A stretch of DNA of 64,000 nucleotides from Pseudomonas plecoglossicida NBRC 103162 = DSM 15088 (GTDB lineage: Bacteria; Pseudomonadota; Gammaproteobacteria; Pseudomonadales; Pseudomonadaceae), in contig NZ_BBIV01000013.1 in the NCBI RefSeq assembly GCF_000730665.1, positions 102,598 to 166,597 on the forward strand. Reading direction: 5' to 3'. Both the position numbers and the translations under genes were made by a program. Every line of letters starts with the position of its first letter. Position 1 is the first letter of the stretch. Under the pieces are notes generated by a model, which searched no databases, was not told the origin of the DNA, and worked only from the letters and a program-made list of their open reading frames with translations. Of this stretch, positions 20,784 to 29,598 are shown one piece after another.

Positions 20784-20818
20784 AGCAGAAGGGGGCCTAC
20801 GGGCCCCTTTCTGCTTTT
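20784..20818 (+). terminator. Terminator of clpX
   Basis: GCAGAAGGGGGCC and GGGCCCCTTTCTGC form a stem with a TAC loop, followed by TTTT. Confidence 0.8.
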
Positions 20819-20822
20819 CCTA

Positions 20823-20860
20823 TACAAGCGCTTGTAATTTCCCAGGCATGCCCCCACATT
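20823..20860 (+). promoter_or_regulatory. Heat-shock (sigma-32-like) promoter of lon with overlapping palindrome
   Basis: CTTGTAA (20831-20837), a 13-bp spacer, then CCCCCACATT (20851-20860) fits the sigma-32 pattern CTTGAAA-N13-17-CCCCATNT. A perfect 14-bp palindrome, TACAAGCGCTTGTA (20823-20836), covers the -35 element and could be an operator. E. coli lon is also sigma-32 controlled. Confidence 0.6.
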
Positions 20861-20918
20861 AGGTCCAAGCACCATTTCCACCGGTTTCCGGCCATAAGGC
20901 CGCTGTAGAGGCGAAATC

Positions 20919-23315
20919 ATGAAGACCACCCTCGACTTGCCTCTTTTGCCATTGCGCGATGTCGTCGTTTACCCGCACATGGTCATCCCGCTGTTCGTGG
21001 GGCGTGAAAAGTCCATCGAAGCCCTCGAGGCGGCGATGACGGGCGAAAAGCAGATCCTCCTGCTGGCCCAGAAGAATCCAGCCGATGACGATCCGGGCGA
21101 AGACGCCCTGTACCGGGTCGGTACCGTCGCGACCGTCCTGCAACTGCTGAAGCTGCCCGATGGCACCGTCAAGGTGCTGGTCGAAGGTGAGCAGCGCGGT
21201 GCCGTCGAGCGGTTCAGCGAAGTGGAAGGGCACATCCGTGCCGAAGTTTCCCTGATCGACGAAACCGATGCCGCCGAGCGCGAGTCGGAAGTGTTCGTGC
21301 GCACCCTGCTGTCGCAGTTCGAGCAGTACGTGCAGCTGGGCAAGAAAGTCCCGGCCGAAGTGCTGTCCTCGCTCAACAGCATCGAGGAGCCAGGGCGCCT
21401 GGTCGACACCATGGCCGCGCACATGGCGCTGAAGATCGAGCAGAAGCAGGAAATCCTCGAGATCGTCGACCTGTCGACCCGTGTCGAGCACGTGCTGGCC
21501 CTGCTGGACGCCGAAATCGACTTGCTGCAAGTCGAGAAGCGCATCCGTGGCCGGGTCAAGAAGCAGATGGAGCGTAGCCAGCGCGAGTACTACCTGAATG
21601 AGCAGATGAAGGCCATTCAGAAAGAGCTCGGAGACGGCGACGAAGGCCACAACGAAGTCGAAGAGCTGAAAAAGCGCATCGAAGCTGCGGGTCTGCCCAA
21701 AGACGCCCTGGCCAAGGCCCAGGCCGAGCTGAACAAGCTCAAGCAGATGTCGCCGATGTCGGCCGAGGCCACCGTGGTACGTTCCTACCTCGACTGGCTC
21801 GTGCAGGTGCCGTGGAAGGCGCAGAGCAAGGTGCGCCTGGACCTGGCCAAGGCCGAGGAAATCCTCGACGCCGACCACTATGGCCTGGAAGAGGTCAAGG
21901 AACGCATTCTCGAATATCTCGCGGTGCAGAAGCGCGTGAAGAAGATCCGTGGTCCGGTCCTGTGCCTGGTCGGTCCGCCCGGCGTCGGCAAGACCTCGCT
22001 GGCCGAGTCGATCGCTTCGGCGACCAACCGCAAGTTCGTGCGCATGGCCTTGGGTGGCGTGCGTGACGAGGCCGAGATTCGTGGCCACCGGCGTACCTAC
22101 ATCGGTTCCATGCCGGGCCGACTGATCCAGAAGATGACCAAGGTGGGTGTACGCAACCCGCTGTTCCTGCTCGACGAGATCGACAAGATGGGCAGCGACA
22201 TGCGTGGCGACCCTGCCTCGGCGCTGCTGGAGGTCCTTGACCCCGAGCAGAACCACAACTTCAACGACCACTACCTGGAAGTCGACTACGACCTCTCGGA
22301 CGTGATGTTCCTGTGCACCTCGAACTCGATGAACATTCCGCCGGCGCTGCTCGACCGCATGGAAGTCATCCGTCTGCCGGGTTACACCGAGGACGAGAAA
22401 ATCAACATCGCGGTCAAGTACCTGACGCCCAAGCAGGTCAAGGCCAACGGGCTGAAGAAGGAAGAGCTGGAGATCGACGTCTCGGCGATTCGCGACATCA
22501 TCCGTTATTACACCCGCGAGGCAGGTGTACGCAGCCTCGAGCGGCAGATCGCCAAGGTCTGCCGCAAGGTGGTCAAGGAACACATCGGTCAGAAGCAGGT
22601 GAAGGTCAAGGTCACCAGCGAGCAGCTCGAGCACCTGCTCGGCATTCGCAAGTTCCGCTACGGCCTGGCCGAGCAACAGGACCAGATCGGCCAGGTCACC
22701 GGCCTTGCCTGGACCCAGGTGGGCGGTGAGCTGCTGACCATCGAGTCGGTGGTAATCCCTGGCAAGGGCCAACTGATCAAGACCGGTTCGCTCGGCGACG
22801 TCATGGTCGAGTCCATTACCGCTGCACAGACCGTGGTCCGCAGCCGCGCCCGCAGCCTGGGCATTGCCGCCGACTTCCACGAGAAGCACGACGTGCACAT
22901 TCACATGCCCGAAGGCGCCACGCCGAAGGATGGTCCGAGTGCCGGTATCGGCATGTGCACGGCACTGGTATCGGCCCTGACCCAGATTCCGGTGCGCGCC
23001 GATGTCGCCATGACCGGCGAAATCACCCTGCGTGGCCAGGTTCTGGCGATTGGCGGGCTGAAGGAAAAACTGCTGGCAGCACACCGGGGTGGAATCAAGA
23101 CGGTGATCATTCCGGAGGAGAATGTTCGCGATTTGAAGGAGATTCCGGAAAATATCAAACAGGATCTTCAGATCAAACCGGTCAAATGGATTGACGAAGT
23201 CCTGCAAATTGCGCTGCAATACGCCCCGGAGCCCTTGCCAGATGTGGCTCCTGAGATTGTCGCGAAAGACGAAAAGCGCGACGGCGATGCCAAGGAAAGA
23301 ATCAGCACGCACTAG
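20919..23315 (+). CDS. lon: Lon protease
   Basis: A 798-residue ATP-dependent serine protease that degrades misfolded and regulatory proteins in the cytoplasm. Residues about 8-200 form the substrate-binding LON domain and a coiled-coil region follows. The AAA+ module has Walker [10 protein letters not shown] and Walker [11 protein letters not shown]. The protease domain holds the Ser674-Lys717 dyad (PKDGPSAG and [11 protein letters not shown]). It is preceded by a sigma-32-like promoter and followed by hupB with its own promoter, the usual order. Confidence 0.98.
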   Translation: MKTTLDLPLLPLRDVVVYPHMVIPLFVGREKSIEALEAAMTGEKQILLLAQKNPADDDPGEDALYRVGTVATVLQLLKLPDGTVKVLVEGEQRGAVERFSEVEGHIRAEVSLIDETDAAERESEVFVRTLLSQFEQYVQLGKKVPAEVLSSLNSIEEPGRLVDTMAAHMALKIEQKQEILEIVDLSTRVEHVLALLDAEIDLLQVEKRIRGRVKKQMERSQREYYLNEQMKAIQKELGDGDEGHNEVEELKKRIEAAGLPKDALAKAQAELNKLKQMSPMSAEATVVRSYLDWLVQVPWKAQSKVRLDLAKAEEILDADHYGLEEVKERILEYLAVQKRVKKIRGPVLCLVGPPGVGKTSLAESIASATNRKFVRMALGGVRDEAEIRGHRRTYIGSMPGRLIQKMTKVGVRNPLFLLDEIDKMGSDMRGDPASALLEVLDPEQNHNFNDHYLEVDYDLSDVMFLCTSNSMNIPPALLDRMEVIRLPGYTEDEKINIAVKYLTPKQVKANGLKKEELEIDVSAIRDIIRYYTREAGVRSLERQIAKVCRKVVKEHIGQKQVKVKVTSEQLEHLLGIRKFRYGLAEQQDQIGQVTGLAWTQVGGELLTIESVVIPGKGQLIKTGSLGDVMVESITAAQTVVRSRARSLGIAADFHEKHDVHIHMPEGATPKDGPSAGIGMCTALVSALTQIPVRADVAMTGEITLRGQVLAIGGLKEKLLAAHRGGIKTVIIPEENVRDLKEIPENIKQDLQIKPVKWIDEVLQIALQYAPEPLPDVAPEIVAKDEKRDGDAKERISTH

Positions 23316-23339
23316 TAGTTTTTGCTTGGGGGGCTTTCC

Positions 23340-23369
23340 TTGACAGTTTTTTCGGGGCCTTGCTATAAA
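23340..23369 (+). promoter_or_regulatory. Sigma-70 promoter of hupB
   Basis: TTGACA (23340-23345), an 18-bp spacer, then TATAAA (23364-23369), about 98 bp before the start codon. This is a near-consensus, strong promoter. Confidence 0.75.
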
Positions 23370-23466
23370 GCGGCACGCTATTGTCATCAAGCCACCCAGC
23401 ACACGTTTCATACGCTTTCATTACATACTTAGAAACAAACTCAATAGAGAAATAAGGGGACTTAGA

Positions 23467-23739
23467 GTGAACAAGTCGGAACTGATTGACGCTATCGCTG
23501 TATCGGCTGACATTTCCAAGGCTGCCGCTGGCAAGGCTCTGGATGCTGTGATCGACTCCGTAACCGGTGCCCTGAAAGCAGGCGACGATGTCGTACTGGT
23601 TGGCTTCGGTACCTTCTCGGTCAAAGAGCGCGCCGAGCGCACCGGCCGTAACCCGCAAACCGGCAACGCGATCAAGATCGCTGCCGCCAAGGTTCCAGGT
23701 TTCAAGGCTGGCAAAGGCCTGAAAGACGCCGTCAACTAA
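23467..23739 (+). CDS. hupB: DNA-binding protein HU-beta
   Basis: A 90-residue HU histone-like protein that bends and compacts DNA. It shows [11 protein letters not shown] at the start, the [21 protein letters not shown] beta-arm region and the C-terminal [12 protein letters not shown]. The start is GTG-independent: an ATG-equivalent call fits with AGGGGACTTAGA upstream, and the codon at 23467 reads GTG. It follows lon and has its own strong promoter and terminator. Confidence 0.97.
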   Translation: MNKSELIDAIAVSADISKAAAGKALDAVIDSVTGALKAGDDVVLVGFGTFSVKERAERTGRNPQTGNAIKIAAAKVPGFKAGKGLKDAVN

Positions 23740-23828
23740 GTCGTCTCTTTCAGCCGGATCTAGGCCTGGCCTGGTCCGAGCACGCTGATGGCGGGCCGCA
23801 AACGTTCCCGCCTGACACGTTTGCTAAG

Positions 23829-23860
23829 AAAAGGCGCATCCTCGGATGCGCCTTTCTTTT
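23829..23860 (+). terminator. Terminator of hupB
   Basis: AAAGGCGCATCC and GGATGCGCCTTT form a 12-bp stem with a very tight centre, followed by CTTTT. Confidence 0.85.
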
Positions 23861-23923
23861 ATCAGGATTCTACCCACGCTCCGCGGTTGTCGACGCAGTG
23901 GTACAGCCGTTTCTGGGGGACGC

Positions 23924-25795
23924 ATGCTGCAAAATATCAGGGACAATTCACAAGGTTGGATTGCCAAGACCATCATCGGCCTCATCGTCGTGCTGATGGC
24001 GTTGACCGGCTTCGAAGCCATTTTCCAGGCCGCCACCCATAGCCAGGACGCCGCCAAGGTGAACGGGCAAACCATCAGCCTGAACGAGCTGAGCCAGGCG
24101 GCCGACATGCAGCGCCGCCAGCTGATGCAACAGCTGGGCAAGGACTTCGACCCGGCACTGCTGGACGAGAAGCTGCTGCGCGATGCCGCGCTCAAGGGGC
24201 TGATCGACCGCAAGCTGCTGTTGCAGGGTGCCGAAGATGCCAAGTTCGCCTTCTCCGAGGCTTCGCTGGATCAAGTGATCCTGCAGACCCCTGAGTTCCA
24301 GGTAGATGGCAAGTTCAACGCCGACCGCTACGACCAGGTCATCCGCCAGATGGGCTATGGCCGCATGCAGTTCCGCGACATGCTCGCCGAAGAAATGTTG
24401 ATCGGCCAGTTGCGTACCGGCATCGCGGGCAGCAGCTTTGTGACCGACCAGCAGGTCGATGCCTTCGCCCGACTGGAAAACCAGACCCGCGATTTCGCCT
24501 CCCTGACCTTCAAGGCCGACCCGGCGGCGGTTCAGGTGAGCGAAGACGAGGTCAAGGCGCACTATGACCAGCACGCCAAGGAGTTCATGACTCCGGACCA
24601 GGTGGTCATCGACTACGTCGAGCTGAAGAAGTCGGCGTTCTTCGACCAGGTCAAGGTCACCGACGAAGAGCTCAAGGCCCAGTACGAGAAGGAAATCGCC
24701 AACCTCGCCGAGCAGCGCCATGCGGCGCATATTCTCATCGAGGTCAACGGCAAGGTCACCGATGCCCAGGCCAAGGCCCGCATCGAAGAAGTCGAGCAGC
24801 GTCTGGCCAAGGGTGAGGACTTCGCCAAGCTGGCCAAGGAATTCTCCCAGGACCCAGGCTCTGCCAACAGCGGTGGCGACCTCGGCTTCGCGGGCCCGGG
24901 CGTGTACGACCCGGCATTCGAAACCGCCCTTTACAAGCTCGAGGATGGCCAGGTATCGGCACCGGTTCGCACCGATTTCGGTTACCACCTGATCAAGTTG
25001 CTGGGCAAGCAGGCGCCGGAAGTGCCGAGCTTCGCCAGCCTGAAGGACAAGCTGACCCACGACCTGAAGATGCCATTGGTCGAGCAGCGCTACGTCGACG
25101 CCAGCAAGCAGTTGCAGGACGCCGCCTACGAGGCCGCCGACCTGGCCCAGCCGGCCCAGGACCTGAACCTCAAGGTACATACCTCGGCGCCGTTCGGCCG
25201 CGAGGGTGGCGAAGGTATCACTGCCAACCGCGGCGTGATCCAGGCTGCCTTCTCCGAGGAAGTGCTGGAGGAGGCTGCCAACAGCACCGCCATCGAGCTG
25301 GACCCGGAAACCACCGTGGTCCTGCGCGTGAAGGAGCATCGCAAGCCTGAGCAGATGCCGCTGGAAGCCGTTGCCAAGAACATCCGCGAGCACCTGGCCA
25401 AGGAGAAGGCGACCGCCGAGCTCAAGGTCAAGGCGGACAAGCTGATTGCCGGCCTGCGTGACGGTTCGATCCCTGCCACTTCCAGCCAGGAAGGGCAGAG
25501 CTGGAAGGCCTTCGAAGCGGTCACTCGCGGCCAGGAGGGCATCGACCCGGCCGAGCTGCAGGCGCTGTTCCGCCTGGCCAAGCCGCAAACCAAGGACAAG
25601 CCGGTGTATGGCAGCGTTGTCCTGGCCGATGGCAGTCTGGTCGTGCTGCAGCTCAAGGGCGTCAATGAAGGCGCAGCAGCCAGCGATGAAGAGAAGCAGC
25701 AGATCCACCGCTACCTCGCATCGCGTGCTGGCCAGCAAGACTTCGCGGCGTACCGCAAGCAGCTGGAAGGCAGTGCAGACATCACTCGCTACTGA
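23924..25795 (+). CDS. ppiD: PpiD, membrane-anchored periplasmic chaperone / isomerase-like protein
   Basis: A 623-residue protein with a single N-terminal membrane anchor (IIGLIVVLMALTGFEAIF), a SurA-like helical chaperone region, then one parvulin domain at about residues 265-360 (RHAAHILIEV, FAKLAKEFSQDPGSANSGGD, FGYHLIKL). PpiD sits at the Sec translocon and helps newly exported proteins fold. The start at 23924 (MLQNIRDNSQGW) is chosen over the longer open frame because it places the anchor normally. A terminator follows, so it is probably monocistronic. Confidence 0.95.
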   Translation: MLQNIRDNSQGWIAKTIIGLIVVLMALTGFEAIFQAATHSQDAAKVNGQTISLNELSQAADMQRRQLMQQLGKDFDPALLDEKLLRDAALKGLIDRKLLLQGAEDAKFAFSEASLDQVILQTPEFQVDGKFNADRYDQVIRQMGYGRMQFRDMLAEEMLIGQLRTGIAGSSFVTDQQVDAFARLENQTRDFASLTFKADPAAVQVSEDEVKAHYDQHAKEFMTPDQVVIDYVELKKSAFFDQVKVTDEELKAQYEKEIANLAEQRHAAHILIEVNGKVTDAQAKARIEEVEQRLAKGEDFAKLAKEFSQDPGSANSGGDLGFAGPGVYDPAFETALYKLEDGQVSAPVRTDFGYHLIKLLGKQAPEVPSFASLKDKLTHDLKMPLVEQRYVDASKQLQDAAYEAADLAQPAQDLNLKVHTSAPFGREGGEGITANRGVIQAAFSEEVLEEAANSTAIELDPETTVVLRVKEHRKPEQMPLEAVAKNIREHLAKEKATAELKVKADKLIAGLRDGSIPATSSQEGQSWKAFEAVTRGQEGIDPAELQALFRLAKPQTKDKPVYGSVVLADGSLVVLQLKGVNEGAAASDEEKQQIHRYLASRAGQQDFAAYRKQLEGSADITRY

Positions 25796-25810
25796 GTGGG
25801 TGTCTTGTAA

Positions 25811-25845
25811 CGAAACAGGCCGCTTGATGCGGCCTGTTTCGTTTC
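25811..25845 (+). terminator. Terminator of ppiD
   Basis: CGAAACAGGCCGC and GCGGCCTGTTTCG form a perfect 13-bp stem with a TTGAT loop. A short T-rich tail follows. It may also serve the convergent patatin gene. Confidence 0.8.
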
Positions 25846-25920
25846 CGAATGTTGTATAGCGCCCACAGCTGCTGCGCGGTGCCTGTGGGAGCCGGCTGCC
25901 CGGCAAAGGGCCTGACCAGG

Positions 25921-26961
25921 CTAGCGCTTCTCCCCCTCGTAGTTATCCAGCGTATCCCGCGCAATCTCACGCCCCAGGGCAATCAGCTCCGGCGCCTTGT
26001 AGAACTCGAAGAACCGACATACACGCTTGGGCACGTTGATCAGCACATCCGGCGGGTACCCCGCGATCTTGTACTGCGCCAGTGAAGTCTGCATCACCTC
26101 GAAACTCTGGTTGATCAGGTCCAGCAGTGACGCCGGCCCGACGTTGTCGATGATGAACGACCCCGTGGCTGACCTCGGCGCGCCCTCGCTCTCCGGCGCC
26201 GCCGCCGGTTGCTGGGCTTCAGGGTCGGCCGCATCGGCTAGCCAGGGGTTGGGCGGGGCCAGGCCTTCGGCGACGATCTCCTGCTCGATGCGCATCAGCT
26301 CCTCGGCGGGCTTTCGCCGAAACGGCAGGCGCGAGCCCAGCGAGCTGAGCAGCGAATCGAAGCGCATCCTGAACGCCGCCGGCCGTTCGATCACAGGCAG
26401 CTGGTACTGCTTTTGATTGGTGGAGTTGAGGTTGACCGCAATGATCAGGTCGCAATGGCTGGACACCACCGGCACGATCGGCAGCGGATTGAGGATGCCG
26501 CCGTCGACCAGCATGCGGTTGCCCTGCATCACTGGCGTGAACAGGCTGGGGATTGCCGCCGAAGCACGCATCGCCTGATGCAGGCAGCCTTCCTGGAACC
26601 AGATTTCCTGTTGGTGGGTAAGGTCGGTAGCGACTGCCGTGTAGGGGATGCGCAGTTGTTCGATGTTGATCTCGCCGACGATCTTGCGAATCTGGCCGAA
26701 CACCTTGTCACCGCGAATCGCGCCAAGGCGAAAGCTCACATCGACCAGCCGCAGCACATCCAGGTAGTCCAGGCTCTCGATCCAGTTGCGATACTCCTCA
26801 AGCTTGCCAGCCGCGTAGATGCCGCCGATCACCGCGCCCATGGAGCAGCCGGCGATACAGGCGATGTCGTAGCCGCGCCGTTCGATCTCCTCGATCACGC
26901 CGATGTGGGCGTAACCCCGGGCGCCCCCTGATCCCAGCACCAGTGCTACTCGTTTGCTCAT
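25921..26961 (-). CDS. Patatin-like phospholipase family protein (RssA type)
   Basis: A 346-residue patatin-domain protein. It has the oxyanion motif GSGGARG (residues 10-16), the nucleophile Ser40 in GCSMG and the dyad Asp153 in DGG (VDGGILNPLP), so it is likely an active lipid acyl hydrolase. There is no signal peptide. The start at 26961 (MSKRVALVLGSGGARG) is the family start; the open frame runs on upstream to 27174. The C-terminal 100 residues are less conserved and contain an Ala/Pro-rich linker. Substrate unknown. Confidence 0.9.
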   Translation of the reverse strand: MSKRVALVLGSGGARGYAHIGVIEEIERRGYDIACIAGCSMGAVIGGIYAAGKLEEYRNWIESLDYLDVLRLVDVSFRLGAIRGDKVFGQIRKIVGEINIEQLRIPYTAVATDLTHQQEIWFQEGCLHQAMRASAAIPSLFTPVMQGNRMLVDGGILNPLPIVPVVSSHCDLIIAVNLNSTNQKQYQLPVIERPAAFRMRFDSLLSSLGSRLPFRRKPAEELMRIEQEIVAEGLAPPNPWLADAADPEAQQPAAAPESEGAPRSATGSFIIDNVGPASLLDLINQSFEVMQTSLAQYKIAGYPPDVLINVPKRVCRFFEFYKAPELIALGREIARDTLDNYEGEKR

Positions 26962-27115
26962 GATCGTCCCCCGCGCTTTACAACCATGGTCATACAATGC
27001 ACCGAGCGTTGCCTGTGCTTCAATGTAGACTTTAGGCAAAACCTGCCGGAAGCGGCACTTTTCAGGTGCCCGAGCGTCGAACAGCCACTGTATTCCAACC
27101 ACTGAGGTTCCCCTG

Positions 27116-27394
27116 ATGAAAGCCTGGATTTCCCTTCCTCTGATTGCCCTGGCCCTGGCTGGCTGCGCGGGCAAGACGGCCTACCGTGATAGCTGCGCGA
27201 CGCAGTTGGATGCCGCCTGGAAGGAGCTCGACCTGGCCAAGGCCGAAGGTTTTGCCGGGACTGTCAGTTACTCCAAGGCCTTGTCGCTGCTGACCGGTGC
27301 CAAGACCCAGCAGCAGTTCGAAGGTTTCGAAGGTTGCACCCATAAAGCCGAAAAGGCGCGTTTCTACATTCGTGAGTCGCGCGCCGGTCGCTGA
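27116..27394 (+). CDS. Small putative lipoprotein
   Basis: A 92-residue protein with a lipoprotein signal peptide: MKAWISLPLIALALAGC, lipobox LAGC with Cys17. The mature part has two further cysteines (DSCATQLD and FEGCTHKAE) that could form a disulfide, and is otherwise helical and charged. The residue after the lipidated Cys is Ala, which favours sorting to the outer membrane. It is followed 14 bp later by the CHAD gene on the same strand. Function unknown. Confidence 0.8.
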   Translation: MKAWISLPLIALALAGCAGKTAYRDSCATQLDAAWKELDLAKAEGFAGTVSYSKALSLLTGAKTQQQFEGFEGCTHKAEKARFYIRESRAGR

Positions 27395-27408
27395 CCGAGG
27401 AGCGTCCT

Positions 27409-28188
27409 ATGTCCGCCATGCTCGATCATGTGGTTGCCCAGATCGTCGCCTTGCAGGTGCGCCTGCTGGCCTGTCGCGAGCGTCTGGCTGCCGATACCGA
27501 CAGCGAGGCACTGCATGACCTGCGCATCGGCGTCCGACGCCTGCGCAGCCTCTTGCGCCCGTTGCGCGGGTTGCCTGGGGTGGAGCAGCTCGAGGATGCG
27601 GCCAAGGCCCTGGGCACGTTGACGACGCCTCTGCGCGACCGCGAGGTGCTGGCGGGCGAATTGGCCAGGCGCGGTCTTGTCGACGCCGCGCAGCGCCGCC
27701 TGCAGGGGCGCGCCGCAACCTTCGCCGGTGTGGCGGGCAGTGCACAGTTGGGCAGGGTGTTGGCCATCCTCGACGCGTTTCCGCTGTTCCTGCGCGCTGC
27801 GGGGCGCGAGGGCCTGGCCAAGTCGTTGGGCAAACGCGTGGACAAGCGCCTGGTCAAGCAATGGCGCAAGTTGCTCGAAGCCTTGCAAGATCCTGCTCAT
27901 GACCGCCATCGCCTGCGCTTGTTGATCAAGCGCGTGCGCTATGGCGACCAGGCTTATCCGCAGCTCGAGCATGCAGGCACGAAGCTGCAGAGGCTGCTGA
28001 AACAGGCCCAGGGCGATCTGGGCGACTGGCATGACCGGCTGCAATGGCTCCTGCAAGCGCGCGACCATGCCGATCTCGCGCCCTGCAAGATCGATTGGGA
28101 GCGGGAGTTGCACGCAGCGCAAGCGCAGTCAGATACCACCCTGGCGGCCTTGCAGGCTGCGCTTGAGCGGTGCAAGCCTGGCAAATGA
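27409..28188 (+). CDS. CHAD domain protein
   Basis: A 259-residue helical protein with two CHAD repeats. Each has the conserved basic helix: HDLRIGVRRLRSLLRPL near residue 35 and HRLRLLIKRVRYGDQAYP near residue 165. CHAD domains bind polyphosphate through these lysine, arginine and histidine residues. No CYTH partner domain is fused, so it is a stand-alone binder. It may be transcribed with the lipoprotein gene just upstream. The role in this organism is unknown. Confidence 0.9.
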   Translation: MSAMLDHVVAQIVALQVRLLACRERLAADTDSEALHDLRIGVRRLRSLLRPLRGLPGVEQLEDAAKALGTLTTPLRDREVLAGELARRGLVDAAQRRLQGRAATFAGVAGSAQLGRVLAILDAFPLFLRAAGREGLAKSLGKRVDKRLVKQWRKLLEALQDPAHDRHRLRLLIKRVRYGDQAYPQLEHAGTKLQRLLKQAQGDLGDWHDRLQWLLQARDHADLAPCKIDWERELHAAQAQSDTTLAALQAALERCKPGK

Positions 28189-28263
28189 CCGATATGCGGG
28201 CTGATCCTGCTTGCTCGGCTGGATAGTATGGGCGGATACCCATAGCCTTGCAGGAGCCGGCCC

Positions 28264-29061
28264 ATGAATTTCAATCAACTGCTCGACGCCGTGCGAGAAG
28301 CGCCCGAGGGGGTCGGCATCCCGGCCAGCTGGGCCCAGGGCAGAGCCGCCTTCGGTGGCCTGATGGCAGCGATGGTCTACCAGGCCATGTGCCAGAAACT
28401 GTCCGATGACCGCCCTGTGCGCTCGCTGGCGATCAGTTTCGTCGCCCCGGCTGCGCCGGATGTGCCTACGCGCTTCGAAGTCGAGGTGCTGCGCGAGGGC
28501 AAGGCGGTCAGCACGCTGCTGGGGCGGGCCATCCAGCAAGGGCAGGTGGTGACCTTGGTGCAGGGCAATTTCGGTGCGGGCAGGCCCTCGGTGGTCGAGG
28601 TGTCTGCGCTGCCGGCCATGGAGATGAAGCCGCTCGACCAGGCTGCCCCGGAGCTTCCCTATGTCAAGGGCGTCACCCCTGAATTCATGCGCCATGTCGC
28701 CTTGCGCTGGGCAGTCGGCGGGTTGCCCTTCAGTGGCAATCAATCACGCCGGATGGGTGGCTGGGTGCGCTTGCGCGATGTGGCCGAGGAGCAGCTCAAT
28801 GAGGCTCACCTGCTGGCCCTGGTGGATGCCTGGCCGCCGAGCCTGATGCCGTTTCTCAAGCAGCCTGCTGCCGGCAGCACGCTGACCTGGACCATCGAGT
28901 TCATTCAGCCGGTCGCGACCTTGTCGACCTTGGACTGGTGCCGTTACTGCGTCGAGACCGAACATGCCCGGGATGGCTACGGGCATGCGGCGGCTGCGCT
29001 GTGGACGGCGGAAGGTGAGCTGTTGGCGTTGAGCCGGCAGACTGTGACGGTGTTTGCCTGA
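28264..29061 (+). CDS. Acyl-CoA thioesterase-like protein (double hot-dog)
   Basis: A 265-residue protein resembling TesB-like / thioesterase-superfamily proteins built from two hot-dog folds. Recognisable parts are AAFGGLMAAMVYQAM, the strand VRSLAISFVAPA and the second-half stretch TWTIEFIQPV. CAGGAGCCGGCCC before the ATG gives the ribosome site. It probably hydrolyses acyl-CoA in the cytoplasm; chain length cannot be judged. A REP pair follows the stop. Confidence 0.75.
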   Translation: MNFNQLLDAVREAPEGVGIPASWAQGRAAFGGLMAAMVYQAMCQKLSDDRPVRSLAISFVAPAAPDVPTRFEVEVLREGKAVSTLLGRAIQQGQVVTLVQGNFGAGRPSVVEVSALPAMEMKPLDQAAPELPYVKGVTPEFMRHVALRWAVGGLPFSGNQSRRMGGWVRLRDVAEEQLNEAHLLALVDAWPPSLMPFLKQPAAGSTLTWTIEFIQPVATLSTLDWCRYCVETEHARDGYGHAAAALWTAEGELLALSRQTVTVFA

Positions 29062-29076
29062 GGAGCGAGGTGGGCC

Positions 29077-29154
29077 AATCGCCGGCAAGCCAGCTCCCAC
29101 AAGGGTTAGTGCAACGCTGCAGGAACCTTGTGGGAGCCGGCTTGCCGGCGATGG
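29077..29154. repeat. REP pair (BIME), GCCGGCAAGCC class
   Basis: Inverted copies AATCGCCGGCAAGCCAGCTC and its partner GAGCCGGCTTGCCGGCGATG. They separate two convergent genes and end three bases before the minus-strand stop. Confidence 0.85.
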
Positions 29155-29157
29155 ATT

Positions 29158-29523
29158 TCAATGCCGATGCTTGTGCCGCTCGCGCCAAGCCTTCCACCAG
29201 GCGCCGCTGAGCACGAAACGCGGGAAGGTGATGAACTGTTCGGTCAGCAGGCGCTGCATGGCGTCCTTGCGGTTGGCGAACGGCTCTGGCTGTTCTGACT
29301 CGAGCCGGTGGCCATGGCGCTGCAGACCCAGGCCCGCGAGCAGGGCGATGATGCCTACTGCGATCTGCCCCAGGTCCAGGGCGAACAGGCCGGACAGCAC
29401 CAGCAACACCCCGAGTATGAACAGCGGCACGGCAATCAGGTGCAGTACCAGGTTGGTCGGGTGGCGGTGGTTGTGGTGATAGCCGCGCCATTGCCAGGCG
29501 GGCAGGTTGGGCAGTCGTCTCAT
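29158..29523 (-). CDS. DUF962 / Mpo1-like small membrane protein
   Basis: A 121-residue protein with two central hydrophobic segments (LVLHLIAVPLFILGVLLVLS and LGQIAVGIIALLAGLGL). The histidine-rich motif before the first segment (HHNHRHPTNLVLH) resembles the H-x-x-x-N-x-x-x-H pattern of DUF962 proteins. The yeast member, Mpo1, is an iron-dependent dioxygenase of 2-hydroxy fatty acids. The start at 29523 (MRRLPN) has GAGGA seven bases upstream; the ATG two codons earlier is too close to it. Function is a guess from the family. Confidence 0.7.
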   Translation of the reverse strand: MRRLPNLPAWQWRGYHHNHRHPTNLVLHLIAVPLFILGVLLVLSGLFALDLGQIAVGIIALLAGLGLQRHGHRLESEQPEPFANRKDAMQRLLTEQFITFPRFVLSGAWWKAWRERHKHRH

Positions 29524-29598
29524 GGGCATTTCCTCGCAGTCATGCCCAAAGCTTAGTGCTGCGGCGCAACGCCAGCCAATCAAGGCTGGCTATGGCGA

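Noticed and set aside
20859..23411. 850-residue minus-strand ORF opposite lon
   Set aside because: It is the mirror frame of a clearly identified Lon protease and has no recognisable domain.
25880..25918. REP element after ppiD
   Set aside because: Only a half-preserved GGGAGCCGGCTGCCCGGC remains without a partner, so it is at most a decayed copy.
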